Of a stretch of 64,000 bases of DNA, positions 15,820-24,902 are shown piece after piece; the first letter of the stretch is position 1, and every line of letters begins with the position of its first letter. Both the position numbers and the translations under genes were made by a program. The notes below the pieces were generated by a model. It was not told the DNA's origin. It saw nothing but the letters and a program-made list of their open reading frames with translations, and did not search any database. Origin of the DNA: Polynucleobacter sp. IMCC 30228. GTDB lineage: Bacteria; Pseudomonadota; Gammaproteobacteria; Burkholderiales; Burkholderiaceae. The stretch is from contig NZ_JAJVCS010000005.1 in NCBI RefSeq assembly GCF_021395205.1, forward strand, positions 186,001 to 250,000. Direction: 5' to 3'.

Positions 15820-18119
15820 CGCAATACATCCATATCAATGACTTCTGGGTAGGTCTTTTGGTGTTCTTGCAAATTACGCATCATTAAGATTTCTTGTAGA
15901 TCGATGACATTAATCACCTTATCACCCATTAGTACGCAGCCCGCCAAGCCGCGCTGAGGTGGATTCGCTTTCTGTAATTTTTTAGGCACATGAATAATGT
16001 CGTGAACTTGACTAACTACTAAGCCAATAGGCATTTGATTAAAGTAATGCACAATCACTGATAACGGTTGGGTAGTTGAGTCAACTGCAGGTTGGGCGCC
16101 TTCAATATACTCATTCATACGAATTAAATGCATGATGTGGTTACCATATTGCACTACCTCGCGACTACCATTGCGCTGCACCCGACTGAGCGCAAAATTC
16201 TCTAAGCGCTCGACATTATCAAGGGGAATGGCAATGCGTTCTAGACCAGCTAATTCAAACAATAACATCGCGACTTCTTCTTCGCGCACTTGATCGAAGA
16301 CGGTGTCAGGGTTGAGTGGGCGTGCTTGAATTTTCGCAACTAAGCCAGAATGAATGGCCATGCCATCGACATCCAAAATCAAGGCTACTCGGCCATCGCC
16401 CAAAATAGTCGCGCCAGCAAAATCAGGAATCCCCTTTAAGAGGGCGCCAAGCGGCTTAACTACTACTTCTTGCATGTTAAGTACTTCATCAACTACGAGA
16501 CCAAAAGAGATGCCCGAGGATTGCAAGATTGCCACATTAATCGCTTTTGCGCTATCGGGTACATGTGCACTCAATTTTAGTTGTTGATTTAAAAATAATA
16601 GCGGCACGAGTTTGCCGCGTAAGCGAAAGACTGGGGTGCCATAAAAATCTTCCAAGCCAGTTGAATTAGTAGGATCAATGCGCACCATTTCGGAAATGCT
16701 ATTTTGCGGAATTGCATAGCGCTCGCTTTCGCAGCGCACGAATAGCGCTGGCATGATCGCTAAAGTGAGCGGAATTTTTAAACGAATATTGGTGCCTTTG
16801 CCGCGATGGCTATCAATTTCAATTGAGCCGCCAATGGCCGAAATATTATTTTTCACCACATCCATGCCAACACCACGGCCGGAGAGGTTGGTGACGACTT
16901 GATTGGTAGAGAAGCCAGGCAGAAAAATGAATTCTAGTAACTGCATATCACTCAGTTTTTTAGCGTCCTCAAAACTCACTAATTTCTTATCAACCGCTTT
17001 TTGGCGTACCGCGTCAAATTTAATACCACCGCCGTCATCAGCAATTTCGATTACTACCATGCCATTCTCATGAATCGCTCGGAGTAATACCTTGCCATTC
17101 TCAGGTTTGCCTTTAGCTAAGCGCTCAGCAGGGAGTTCAATACCATGGTCAACGCTATTACGAATAATATGAATAAGCGGGTCACGAATCCCATCAAGTA
17201 AGGTGCGATCGAGCTCGGTTTCAGCACCTTCTTGAATGAGGGTGACTTTTTTATGGCAATCATTAGCGATATCACGGACTAAGCGGGGAAATTTTGCCCA
17301 AACCTGTGAGATAGGCTGCATGCGCGTTTTCATCATGCGCTCTTGCAGCTCTAAGGTGAGTAAGTCAATTGACCTGACGGTATTCGAAAAATTGTGATCA
17401 CCAAATTCGGCGGTAAAAGGTAGTAAACGGTTGCGCGCCAGTACCATTTCGCTGACTAAATTCATTAACTTGTCGAGCAACTCTAAGTTGACTTTTACTG
17501 GGGCCGCTACTTCAGTAGTGCGTACATTACCAGTTGGCGCTGCAGCATCTACCACCATTTCATTATCAGTTGCAACTAGGCTATCGCCCATTAAGGTTTC
17601 ATCTGTAGCCTCTATATCTTCTGATTCAATTGCATCAAGGACTAAGTCATCGGTAGTAACGCCCGTGTCAACCGCGGGTGTGGAGGTTTCAGATGAGGGC
17701 ATTGCATTGCGATTAGCGGTACTGCTAACAGCGCCACCACTCGCAAGACTAAGCAAGTCGGCGATCAGGATGGCATCGTCACCGGCTGGTTCTGTATTGG
17801 CGACTTCAATACCACTAATAATTTCCCGCAAAGCATCAAGCGCCATGAGTAGAGCGCTGGTTTTTTGGGTATCGAGTGCCAAGTGCCCATCCCGAATTTT
17901 CCCTAACAGGCTTTCTCCTGCGTGCGAAACTTTTTCTAGGCGCTTAAAAGCAAAAAATCCGCTACTTCCTTTCAGCGTATGCATGGCGCGGAAGATATTA
18001 CCAACGAGTTTTTTATCGTCGGGTGTTTCTTCAAGCTGGACAAAATCTAAATCGAGTTGGTCAAGTATTTCTCTTGCCTCGATAATAAATTCCGCCAAAA
18101 TGTCGTCGTTATTGTCCAT
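15816..18119 (-). CDS. cheA: CheA histidine kinase with tandem CheW-like domains
   Basis: The 767-residue kinase begins with an HPt domain (phospho-acceptor H47 in MHTLKGSSGFF). An acidic Ala/Thr-rich linker (about 130-205) with no recognisable P2 response-regulator-binding domain follows. Then come a P3 dimerisation helix pair (about 207-275) and an ATPase domain with N box IIRNSVDHGIE, G1 IADDGGGI and G2 GRGVGMDVV. Two CheW-like domains follow, at about 452-590 and 612-750. A second CheW domain and loss of P2 are features of chemosensory systems that serve non-flagellar functions. It phosphorylates CheB and, presumably, the receiver-cyclase. Confidence 0.94.
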   Translation of the reverse strand: MDNNDDILAEFIIEAREILDQLDLDFVQLEETPDDKKLVGNIFRAMHTLKGSSGFFAFKRLEKVSHAGESLLGKIRDGHLALDTQKTSALLMALDALREIISGIEVANTEPAGDDAILIADLLSLASGGAVSSTANRNAMPSSETSTPAVDTGVTTDDLVLDAIESEDIEATDETLMGDSLVATDNEMVVDAAAPTGNVRTTEVAAPVKVNLELLDKLMNLVSEMVLARNRLLPFTAEFGDHNFSNTVRSIDLLTLELQERMMKTRMQPISQVWAKFPRLVRDIANDCHKKVTLIQEGAETELDRTLLDGIRDPLIHIIRNSVDHGIELPAERLAKGKPENGKVLLRAIHENGMVVIEIADDGGGIKFDAVRQKAVDKKLVSFEDAKKLSDMQLLEFIFLPGFSTNQVVTNLSGRGVGMDVVKNNISAIGGSIEIDSHRGKGTNIRLKIPLTLAIMPALFVRCESERYAIPQNSISEMVRIDPTNSTGLEDFYGTPVFRLRGKLVPLLFLNQQLKLSAHVPDSAKAINVAILQSSGISFGLVVDEVLNMQEVVVKPLGALLKGIPDFAGATILGDGRVALILDVDGMAIHSGLVAKIQARPLNPDTVFDQVREEEVAMLLFELAGLERIAIPLDNVERLENFALSRVQRNGSREVVQYGNHIMHLIRMNEYIEGAQPAVDSTTQPLSVIVHYFNQMPIGLVVSQVHDIIHVPKKLQKANPPQRGLAGCVLMGDKVINVIDLQEILMMRNLQEHQKTYPEVIDMDVLR

Positions 18120-18140
18120 GGATAACGCTTAGCTTGCCTA

Positions 18141-19937
18141 TTAAACTTTAAATTTCATTACAAGACTTTGCAATTCCCCAGCAATTTGCGCTAACTGTGA
18201 AGCGGCTTGCTGCGAATTTGCCGCACCTTCAGAGGTACTTTGCGCAGTCGTCGCAACACTATTAATATTAGAAGCAATATCTGCGCTACTTGTGGCAGCT
18301 TCTGAGACGCTACGACCCATTTCGCCTGTGGTTGCAGCTTGCTCTTCAACTGCGCTGGCAATTAAGCCGGAAATATCATTAATCTTATTAATAATGGCGG
18401 AAATTTCTTCAATCGACACTAAAGCGCCTTGAGTATCAGATTGAATCGCCGTTATGTTGCCGCCAATTTCTTCAGTGGCCTTAGCAGTTTGACGCGCTAA
18501 CTCTTTAACTTCATTCGCTACCACTGCGAACCCTTTACCTAACTCGCCAGCACGGGCTGCTTCAATCGTCGCATTTAAGGCTAAGAGATTCGTTTGTTCG
18601 GCAATACTTGAAATGACTTTTAAGACGTTACCAATTTCCAAACTACTCGTACTTAATTTAGCCATGGTGGCATTGGTTTTTTGGGCTAACTCAACCGCCT
18701 TGTGGGCAACGGTTGACGCTTCCACCGTGTTAATCGAGATTTCACGAATGCTGGCGCTCATTTCTTCGACACCTGCTGCAACTGTTTGCGTATTAGCGCT
18801 AACTTGGACTGCTGAGTTTGAGACCACTTTAGCTTGAGCCGATGTTTCTTCAGCATTTGAGCTCATTTGCATACTCACGGCAGATAACTCTTCCGAGGAG
18901 CTAGCGACCGAAGTAGCGTTACGCATAATGGCGATAAAAGCTTGGCGTGAAGTATCGATTAAGCGGTTAACCTGTTCACTAATATCTTTAAAGAAGCCTT
19001 CCTTACCAGCCATCGGAACCTGGGCGGTAAAGTCACCACCTGCCGCAGCTGAAATGATTGAGCCAATTTGTTCGGTAGTTTCTTTGGCGCGAATATTGTT
19101 TTCGCGTTCAGCTTGTTGTAACTGATCGGCTTTCTGTAAGCCTACTTGTAGTACACCAACGGCTTTAGCCATTTCACCAATTTCATTGGGGTAGTCGGTG
19201 TTTTCAATTTTATTATTCAGTTTGCCTTCAGCCAAATCGAGCACTGAGGTTTGTAGACTGCTTAAGGGCTTATTAATCGATTGACTGACTAAATAAATAA
19301 TAACAAGCGAAAGTAAGATGCTCAAACCAAGTAAAACGGCGAGAGTCATTTCGGCTGTATTGCCTTGCTCCATCGCACCTTTAAAATTTTCCTCAGCACC
19401 CTTCGTTTTTAGTTCGGAAACTTCCCTAACTGAGGCAGCTACGGTGGCGACTGTGTCCTGATATTGCTTGGAGTTAATTACCTTATAAGCCGATAAAGCA
19501 GGGTCTTTACCCTGTGCTGCAGCTAAGACAGAGTCAACTCCCGCATAAAAATTCATGATATTGGGCTTAACTAAATCTATTTTTTCTCTTAGGGCAGGGC
19601 GAATAATGGTTGCCTTGGCCTTTTCATAACTGCCTAGCAAGTCTACTTTTGTTTTTTCAATGTACTCTTGCGATTTTTTTGCGCCTTCAAGATCGCCAGC
19701 ATTCATTGCCAGAGCGTAACGATTGGTTGCACGACCAATGCCATTCACATCACGATTAATTTGCCTTAAAACTGAAATACCAATTAAATCTTTTTCGTAG
19801 ATATTTTGAGAGGTATGCACTAGGTTGGATATTGACCAAAAGGCAGTCGCACTAATGACTACCATGAGTATGAGCACGATAGTAAAACCGATGATCAGTT
19901 TGGTGCGGAGGGCTAGTTTTTCAAAGTTCTTCAGCAT
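18141..19937 (-). CDS. Methyl-accepting chemotaxis protein with four-helix-bundle sensor
   Basis: The 598-residue receptor has TM1 at about 13-32, a periplasmic four-helix-bundle-type sensor (about 33-195), TM2 (about 198-219), a HAMP domain starting at [10 protein letters not shown], and a cytoplasmic signalling hairpin with the invariant tip [19 protein letters not shown]. Ligand cannot be read from sequence. It is the first gene of the operon and the only receptor in the window, so it may be the dedicated input of this chemosensory system. There is no C-terminal pentapeptide tether. Confidence 0.94.
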   Translation of the reverse strand: MLKNFEKLALRTKLIIGFTIVLILMVVISATAFWSISNLVHTSQNIYEKDLIGISVLRQINRDVNGIGRATNRYALAMNAGDLEGAKKSQEYIEKTKVDLLGSYEKAKATIIRPALREKIDLVKPNIMNFYAGVDSVLAAAQGKDPALSAYKVINSKQYQDTVATVAASVREVSELKTKGAEENFKGAMEQGNTAEMTLAVLLGLSILLSLVIIYLVSQSINKPLSSLQTSVLDLAEGKLNNKIENTDYPNEIGEMAKAVGVLQVGLQKADQLQQAERENNIRAKETTEQIGSIISAAAGGDFTAQVPMAGKEGFFKDISEQVNRLIDTSRQAFIAIMRNATSVASSSEELSAVSMQMSSNAEETSAQAKVVSNSAVQVSANTQTVAAGVEEMSASIREISINTVEASTVAHKAVELAQKTNATMAKLSTSSLEIGNVLKVISSIAEQTNLLALNATIEAARAGELGKGFAVVANEVKELARQTAKATEEIGGNITAIQSDTQGALVSIEEISAIINKINDISGLIASAVEEQAATTGEMGRSVSEAATSSADIASNINSVATTAQSTSEGAANSQQAASQLAQIAGELQSLVMKFKV

Positions 19938-20137
19938 GATGAACAGTCCAAATAATTAAAAAGAGTAAAAGAGATCACGAAAGCGGGCTAAATCAAGGGG
20001 GTCAAAACTAAAAAAGTCATCATTTTGCCAATCAATCGACTTTTCATAATATAGTAGTTTAAGGGCAAAATAATTCGGTTTTCCCCAGTACTACCCTAGG
20101 CCTTGCCCTGACTTGGGGCACCTTGACCCAGGAAAGT

Positions 20138-20150
20138 ATTGCGTCGCAAT
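20138..20150. repeat. Short perfect inverted repeat between cytochrome and MCP genes
   Basis: ATTGCG-T-CGCAAT is a perfect 6+1+6 palindrome, extendable with a bulge through flanking AGTA/TACT. It sits 8 bases past the cytochrome c stop and some 200 bases upstream of the MCP start. It lacks a clear U tract, so it is a weak terminator candidate; an operator for the chemosensory operon is the other option. Confidence 0.35.
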
Positions 20151-20158
20151 AGTACTAC

Positions 20159-21454
20159 TTAATTACCCAAATTTTTTCGCACTTTCGCTACCAGCTCGGG
20201 GGTAGCATTGGCGGGGGCAGTATTTCCCCAGCTGGTACGTACATAATTTGCAATTTCGGCTATTTCTCGATCGTTTAAGCGGGCTTTAAATGCGGGCATG
20301 GCAATGTAATTGGCTCGTGGATGAATGCCCCCTAGAACGACCTTAAAGATATTCGCAGGGTCTGGAGCTTTCACAACAGGGTTGCCAGTAAGGGGTGGAA
20401 TGACTCCAGCAACACCAACCCCTTTTGAGAGGTGACAGCCACTACAGTTGTCGAGATAGAGTTTGGCGCCGATGATTTTGGTCGGATCTGGCCCAGCCCT
20501 ACCGGCGTAAAGAGAGGAATTGGGTGGCAGGGATTTCAAGTACTCTGCCATGGCATTTAAATCGGCTTCGGTCATGTATTGCATGCTGTTATGCACTACC
20601 TCTCCCATGGGGCCTAACACTGCTGTTTTGCCTTTGTAAGAGCCTGTTTTTAAATATTTAGCAATATCTTCAGCTGTCCAAGAGCCAAGCCCGGTAGTAA
20701 TATTGGAGGTTAGGTTGAGGGCAAACCAGCCATCAATTACTGCGCCGGTATACGCTTTTTTCTTCTCGATACCACCAGCAATATCCCGTGGCGAATGGCA
20801 ATCACTACAGTGGCCAAAGCCCTCAACTAGATAGGCACCGCGATTCCATGAGGCAGATTTACTGGGGTTAGCTTGATATGTGCCCTCTTTAAAAAAGAGT
20901 TCCCGCCAACCAATCATCGACAGCCGAATATTGAAGGGGAAATCAAGGTGATTTACCTCCACTTGATTACTCACAGCTGGCACAGTGCGTAAATAAGCAT
21001 AAATTGCATCAATATCTTCGCGCGTGGCCTTGGTATAAAAATCGTAAGGCATGGTGGGATAAAGATCTTGATGCTTTTTATTGATGCCATCATGCAGCGC
21101 ACGATAAAAATCATTCGCCGACCAAGAGCCAATGCCCGTTTGTATATCTGGGGTGATATTGGGCGAAAGCATATATCCAAAAGGGGTGTCGAGGCGAAGT
21201 CCACCAGCAAATGGCTTGCCGCCGGGAGCTTGGTGGCAAGAAATACAATCACCAGCGCGGGCGAGGTACTCGCCTTTTTGTAGTTGAGTTTGCGGCGCAG
21301 CTATCGGGGCGGTGGCCTTTTGTGCATATACAGGCGCGATACTCAGTGCCACCATGACCATGACAAGCGCCTGCTCAAAGCCATGTTTGCGAGCCTTCAA
21401 AAAATTGCTTTTGGTCAACCTTAGTAAGGCGAAACTGGAAGTAATACCGAGCAT
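20159..21454 (-). CDS. Triheme cytochrome c (alcohol/gluconate dehydrogenase cytochrome subunit type)
   Basis: About 431 residues with three heme sites, CISCH, CSDCH and CSGCH, spaced as in the cytochrome subunits of membrane alcohol, gluconate and aldehyde dehydrogenases. These subunits pass electrons from a periplasmic dehydrogenase to quinone. A hydrophobic export signal ends near APVYAQ. The start is uncertain (TTG at 21472 or ATG at 21454; neither has a good ribosome site). The catalytic partner is not adjacent, so the electron donor is unknown. Confidence 0.88.
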   Translation of the reverse strand: MLGITSSFALLRLTKSNFLKARKHGFEQALVMVMVALSIAPVYAQKATAPIAAPQTQLQKGEYLARAGDCISCHQAPGGKPFAGGLRLDTPFGYMLSPNITPDIQTGIGSWSANDFYRALHDGINKKHQDLYPTMPYDFYTKATREDIDAIYAYLRTVPAVSNQVEVNHLDFPFNIRLSMIGWRELFFKEGTYQANPSKSASWNRGAYLVEGFGHCSDCHSPRDIAGGIEKKKAYTGAVIDGWFALNLTSNITTGLGSWTAEDIAKYLKTGSYKGKTAVLGPMGEVVHNSMQYMTEADLNAMAEYLKSLPPNSSLYAGRAGPDPTKIIGAKLYLDNCSGCHLSKGVGVAGVIPPLTGNPVVKAPDPANIFKVVLGGIHPRANYIAMPAFKARLNDREIAEIANYVRTSWGNTAPANATPELVAKVRKNLGN

Positions 21455-21606
21455 AGGTTGTTGGTTTAGCAATTGATTGTGCCAATCATAAAAAGGATAT
21501 AAGGATTAAAAACATTATGCCTAAGCTGTATAAATATTCAAAATGGGCTAGCTTTTAGGGGTTTTCCACTAGAGGTAGTTTGTTAGCTCACTTTTGATTT
21601 AAGATT

Positions 21607-21621
21607 ATTGAGGCCCTCAAT
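21607..21621. promoter_or_regulatory. Perfect palindrome, possible operator
   Basis: ATTGAGG-C-CCTCAAT is a perfect 7+1+7 palindrome, 23 bases before the ATG of the 40-residue mini-gene and upstream of the divergent cytochrome gene. It could bind a dimeric regulator. The rest of the 21.5-21.78 kb gap shows only the mini-gene. Confidence 0.35.
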
Positions 21622-21644
21622 TAATCCCATATTGAAAGATCGGT

Positions 21645-21767
21645 ATGAAAGAAAGTTATCCGCAGTACGTTAAAAATAGATCGGCTAAAATTTATTTGGT
21701 AGGAATCATTATCTTTTCTATCGCAATTCTAACGATTGTATTTTTAGGTAGCTTGCACTTTTCTTAA
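21645..21767 (+). CDS. Small single-span membrane protein (40 residues)
   Basis: An ATG after a GAAAG stretch opens a 40-codon frame. The product is a basic, polar N-terminus (MKESYPQYVKNRSAK) followed by one hydrophobic helix (IYLVGIIIFSIAILTIVFLG) and a short tail. The charge and helix pattern look like real small membrane proteins. It stops 14 bases before the convergent dehydrogenase gene. No family is recognised; it could be a chance frame. Confidence 0.45.
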   Translation: MKESYPQYVKNRSAKIYLVGIIIFSIAILTIVFLGSLHFS

Positions 21768-21781
21768 GTGTGCAATCACCA

Positions 21782-22717
21782 TTACTGCATATTCAAAATC
21801 TCAAAAGCTGCTTTTAAGCGTTTGGAATAGAGCGCGGTAGTTGCTTTAATTTCTTCTGGTGTCCAACTACGATAGCCAGCCCCCGCCTTCATCCCTGTTT
21901 TACCTTCTGCCATTAATTGCGCCAAGCTCGGGGGAATGGTTTGACTATTCGAAAGGGAGGGATAGATTTCTTTTGCGGCGTTGGCCATCCCATCCCAACC
22001 AGAAATTTCTTTTTGAGTCATGGGCCCAATCGCCGCATAGCGAAAACCAAAGCTATAACGTACTGCATCGTCAATATCAGCTGGAGTGGCAATACCTGCG
22101 TCCACCAGGGCTAAAGCTTCACGCATCAGCGCATGTTGTATACGGTTAGCTAAAAAACCAGGGATATCGCGTTTCACTAAGACCGGTTTTTTATGAATTT
22201 GCCGATAGAGTTCACAAACTTGTTCCGCAATCGCAAGAGTCGATTTTTCTCCAAGTACAACCTCGACTAAAGGCACAATTTCTGCGGGCATAAAGTAATG
22301 CGCTCCAAGCATGCGGTTGGCAGTAGTTAAATTCTGGGCAATTTTTGAAATTGGAAAGCCTGAGCTATTGCTGCCAATAGGAATATGTGGGGGAACACGC
22401 TGATCTAGCGACTGGAAAATCGCTTGCTTGAGTGCTAGATCTTCGGCAACAGTTTCAATGACCCAAATACAATCTTGCCAATCAGCCCAAGTATCGAGAT
22501 CGCCACCCCGTTGTTGCGCCAATAGTGTGCTTGGGCTTTGCTCACGAATAGCAGATTGGGTGGAAATAGTTTGCGCTAAGGCCACCGCTTTTTGCAGACA
22601 CTGCGATACCTTAGCTTGATTGCGACCCAAGATTAAAACTGGGTATTGCTCCGCAATAAAGCCAGCAGCAATCCCTGCGGCCATGGTGCCGCTACCAATT
22701 ACTGCAATATATGTCAT
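21782..22717 (-). CDS. 3-hydroxyacyl-CoA dehydrogenase family NAD-dependent oxidoreductase
   Basis: The 311-residue protein has the NAD-binding VIGSGTMAAGIAAGF, the catalytic His-Glu region GAHYFMPAEIVPLVEVV and RDIPGFLANRIQHALMREAL, all standard for the 3HCDH family. Single-domain members of this size include 3-hydroxybutyryl-CoA, carnitine and L-gulonate dehydrogenases. It stands divergent to a lactonase/dehydrogenase/Bug operon, which makes a sugar-acid or hydroxy-acid substrate reasonable. The true substrate is not known. Confidence 0.86.
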   Translation of the reverse strand: MTYIAVIGSGTMAAGIAAGFIAEQYPVLILGRNQAKVSQCLQKAVALAQTISTQSAIREQSPSTLLAQQRGGDLDTWADWQDCIWVIETVAEDLALKQAIFQSLDQRVPPHIPIGSNSSGFPISKIAQNLTTANRMLGAHYFMPAEIVPLVEVVLGEKSTLAIAEQVCELYRQIHKKPVLVKRDIPGFLANRIQHALMREALALVDAGIATPADIDDAVRYSFGFRYAAIGPMTQKEISGWDGMANAAKEIYPSLSNSQTIPPSLAQLMAEGKTGMKAGAGYRSWTPEEIKATTALYSKRLKAAFEILNMQ

Positions 22718-22889
22718 GGGGTATTGTCCGAGATGGGTTGGAACTCAATTTTAAGTCGAAGTCGAGCTAATTCGCAATAAATTAGCATAACTGCGAAGGA
22801 CTGAAAATGTCTGCGGCTACCTGAGCTTGTCCGCGCATAATTATGTTTAAATAGGCTACTTCACTTGCACCATTTAAGGAAAATTTGTA

Positions 22890-23819
22890 ATGTCAATGTA
22901 CAACCCGTTTCAGCCAGTAGAAAAGATTAAAGCTGAAGTTTTTATGTCGATGCCAGCCAAGTTTAAAAAAAAATCTCGTACGGGTTGGTCAGACCCGAAT
23001 CGTCAAAATGCCGAAGTCGAGTGTTTTTTAGAGGGGCCTTCTTTTGATCGTGAAGGTAATTTATGGTTTGTTGACATTCCCTTTGGGCGGATTTTCCGCA
23101 TTACGCCTAAAGGAGATTGGGAGTTAGTTACCCAATACGATGGCTGGCCGAATGGCTTGAAGTTTCATCAAGATGGCCGTGCGTTTATTTGTGATTACAA
23201 AGCAGGCTTATTGGCTTTAGATCCGAAAACTGGCAAGTTAGAAACCATTTTAGGTTCGATGTACAGCGAAAATTTTAAAGGGTTAAATGATTTACATTTT
23301 GCCTCGAATGGCGATTTATATTTTACTGATCAAGGGCAAACCGGCATTGCCGATCCTACTGGGCGCGTTTTTCGTTTGCGCGCAAATGGGCAGCTTGATC
23401 GCTTAGCCTTAAATGTACCGAGCCCGAATGGGATCACTTTAAATACGCAAGAAAAACATGTTTTTGTTGCGGCAACTCGCTCTCAGCAAATTTGGCGCTT
23501 ACCCTTGATGGCTGATGGCTCGGTCTCGAAAACCGGGGTAGCGATTCAGTTAACAGGTGGGGTTGCTGGGCCTGATGGCATTGAAATGGATGCGGAGAAT
23601 GGCCTATTGGTATGTCATCTCGGTATTGGAGTATGGCGCTTCGATAGCAATATGTTGCCTACCCATTTAATTTATTCTGAAAATCCCCATCATCATCATT
23701 TAGCCAATTTATGTTTTGGCGGTGATGGCAAAGATGTTTACATTACTGAATCACTATCTGGCGATATTTTAAAAGCCCGCCTACCTGTAGCCGGTAAAAA
23801 AATGTTTGGTCTTACTTAG
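22890..23819 (+). CDS. SMP-30/gluconolactonase family lactonase
   Basis: The 309-residue beta-propeller protein has the metal-binding Glu in FLEGPSFDREGNLWFVD, then LNDLHFASNGDLYFTD, SPNGITL and GPDGIEMD, which carry the other metal ligands of SMP-30 lactonases. These hydrolyse sugar or aromatic lactones. A TAAGGA ribosome site precedes the ATG and no signal peptide is seen. It is the first gene of a three-gene operon with an Ldh-type dehydrogenase and a Bug protein, suggesting uptake and oxidation of one hydroxy or sugar acid. Confidence 0.88.
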   Translation: MSMYNPFQPVEKIKAEVFMSMPAKFKKKSRTGWSDPNRQNAEVECFLEGPSFDREGNLWFVDIPFGRIFRITPKGDWELVTQYDGWPNGLKFHQDGRAFICDYKAGLLALDPKTGKLETILGSMYSENFKGLNDLHFASNGDLYFTDQGQTGIADPTGRVFRLRANGQLDRLALNVPSPNGITLNTQEKHVFVAATRSQQIWRLPLMADGSVSKTGVAIQLTGGVAGPDGIEMDAENGLLVCHLGIGVWRFDSNMLPTHLIYSENPHHHHLANLCFGGDGKDVYITESLSGDILKARLPVAGKKMFGLT

Positions 23820-23846
23820 TTTTTATTAGATTTGATACCACTGAAG

Positions 23847-24902
23847 ATGCAGTACATTTCCTTAGCCACCGCACAAGGTTTCATAAGCGATATTTTTAGG
23901 GCGGTAGGCGTACCGCCCGATGATGCGGCGAGAGTTGCGCATCTCATGTTGCAGTCTGATTTAGCAGGCGCCGATGGTCATGGCTTATTTCGCTTACCTT
24001 CATATGTGAAGCGAATTCAAGCGGGTGGCGTTAATTTGCATCCCAAGATGCAAGTTGAAAAAGATTTCGGCGCCACTGCGCTATTAAATGGCGATAATGC
24101 GCTGGGTCATTTGGTAATGGCACGGGCGGTTGAGCTAGCTCAAGTAAAAGCGAAGCAGTTTGGTGTAGCTTGGATTGGTAGTCATCATGGTAACCACGCT
24201 GGCGCAGCAGCAGTATATGTGCGGATGCTTGCTGAGCAGGGTCTCATCGGAATTTATATGGCAGTGGGCAACGCAAATCATATGGCCCCGTGGGGCGGAA
24301 TTGATTTGTTGCTCTCCACTAATCCCCTTGCAATCGCAATACCTGCCGGCAAGCAGCCCATTGTCTTATTAGATATGGCAACAACCATTGCCGCCTATGG
24401 TAAGGTTAAATTAGCCGCGCAAAGGGGGGAGTTGATGCCCGATACTTGGATGATAGATCGAAGCGGTAAACCCATTACCGATCCGAAGCGCGCTAGCGAA
24501 GGTTCGCTTTTACCAATTGGCGAATACAAAGGGTACGGCTTAGCACTGATGATTGGGTTATTAGCGGGGAGTTTAAACGGTGCTGCGGTAGGTAAAGAGA
24601 CCATCGATTTCAATGCCCAGCAAGCTAGCGCTACCAACACAGGCCAAGCTGTCATTGCTCTAGACCCCTCGGCTTTTGGTGACCCTGAAGCATTTATTGA
24701 AAGGGTCAATCAAGTTGTGCGTGATATACAGCAATCGACTCCTATTCCAGGTGGAGCTGGAATACGTGTGCCAGGGGAGGGTGCCGCGCGCACAACTGAA
24801 CAACGACAGCGCGACGGTATTCCCCTATCATTAGAACTATTTAAAACTTTAGATGCATTAGCCATTGAACATGGCGTACCTCTTTTACTTAAGGAGCAGT
24901 AG
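23847..24902 (+). CDS. Ldh-family malate/lactate/ureidoglycolate-type dehydrogenase
   Basis: About 351 residues of the NAD(P)-dependent YbiC/YlbC/MDH2 family. Conserved features are the N-terminal DLAGADGHGLFRLPSY, the active-site region GSHHGNHAGAAA, the nucleotide-binding STNPLAIAIPA and the late motif GEYKGYGLALMI. The family oxidises 2-hydroxy acids such as malate, sulfolactate or delta1-piperideine carboxylate. I place the start at ATG 23847; a TTG at 23832 is possible. The Bug gene starts immediately after its stop codon. Confidence 0.88.
   Translation: MQYISLATAQGFISDIFRAVGVPPDDAARVAHLMLQSDLAGADGHGLFRLPSYVKRIQAGGVNLHPKMQVEKDFGATALLNGDNALGHLVMARAVELAQVKAKQFGVAWIGSHHGNHAGAAAVYVRMLAEQGLIGIYMAVGNANHMAPWGGIDLLLSTNPLAIAIPAGKQPIVLLDMATTIAAYGKVKLAAQRGELMPDTWMIDRSGKPITDPKRASEGSLLPIGEYKGYGLALMIGLLAGSLNGAAVGKETIDFNAQQASATNTGQAVIALDPSAFGDPEAFIERVNQVVRDIQQSTPIPGGAGIRVPGEGAARTTEQRQRDGIPLSLELFKTLDALAIEHGVPLLLKEQ

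Noticed and set aside
17431..18132. Long open frame antisense to cheA (233 codons)
   Set aside because: The sequence is Ser/Thr-rich low-complexity, with no motif; it is the mirror of the cheA linker and HPt region.
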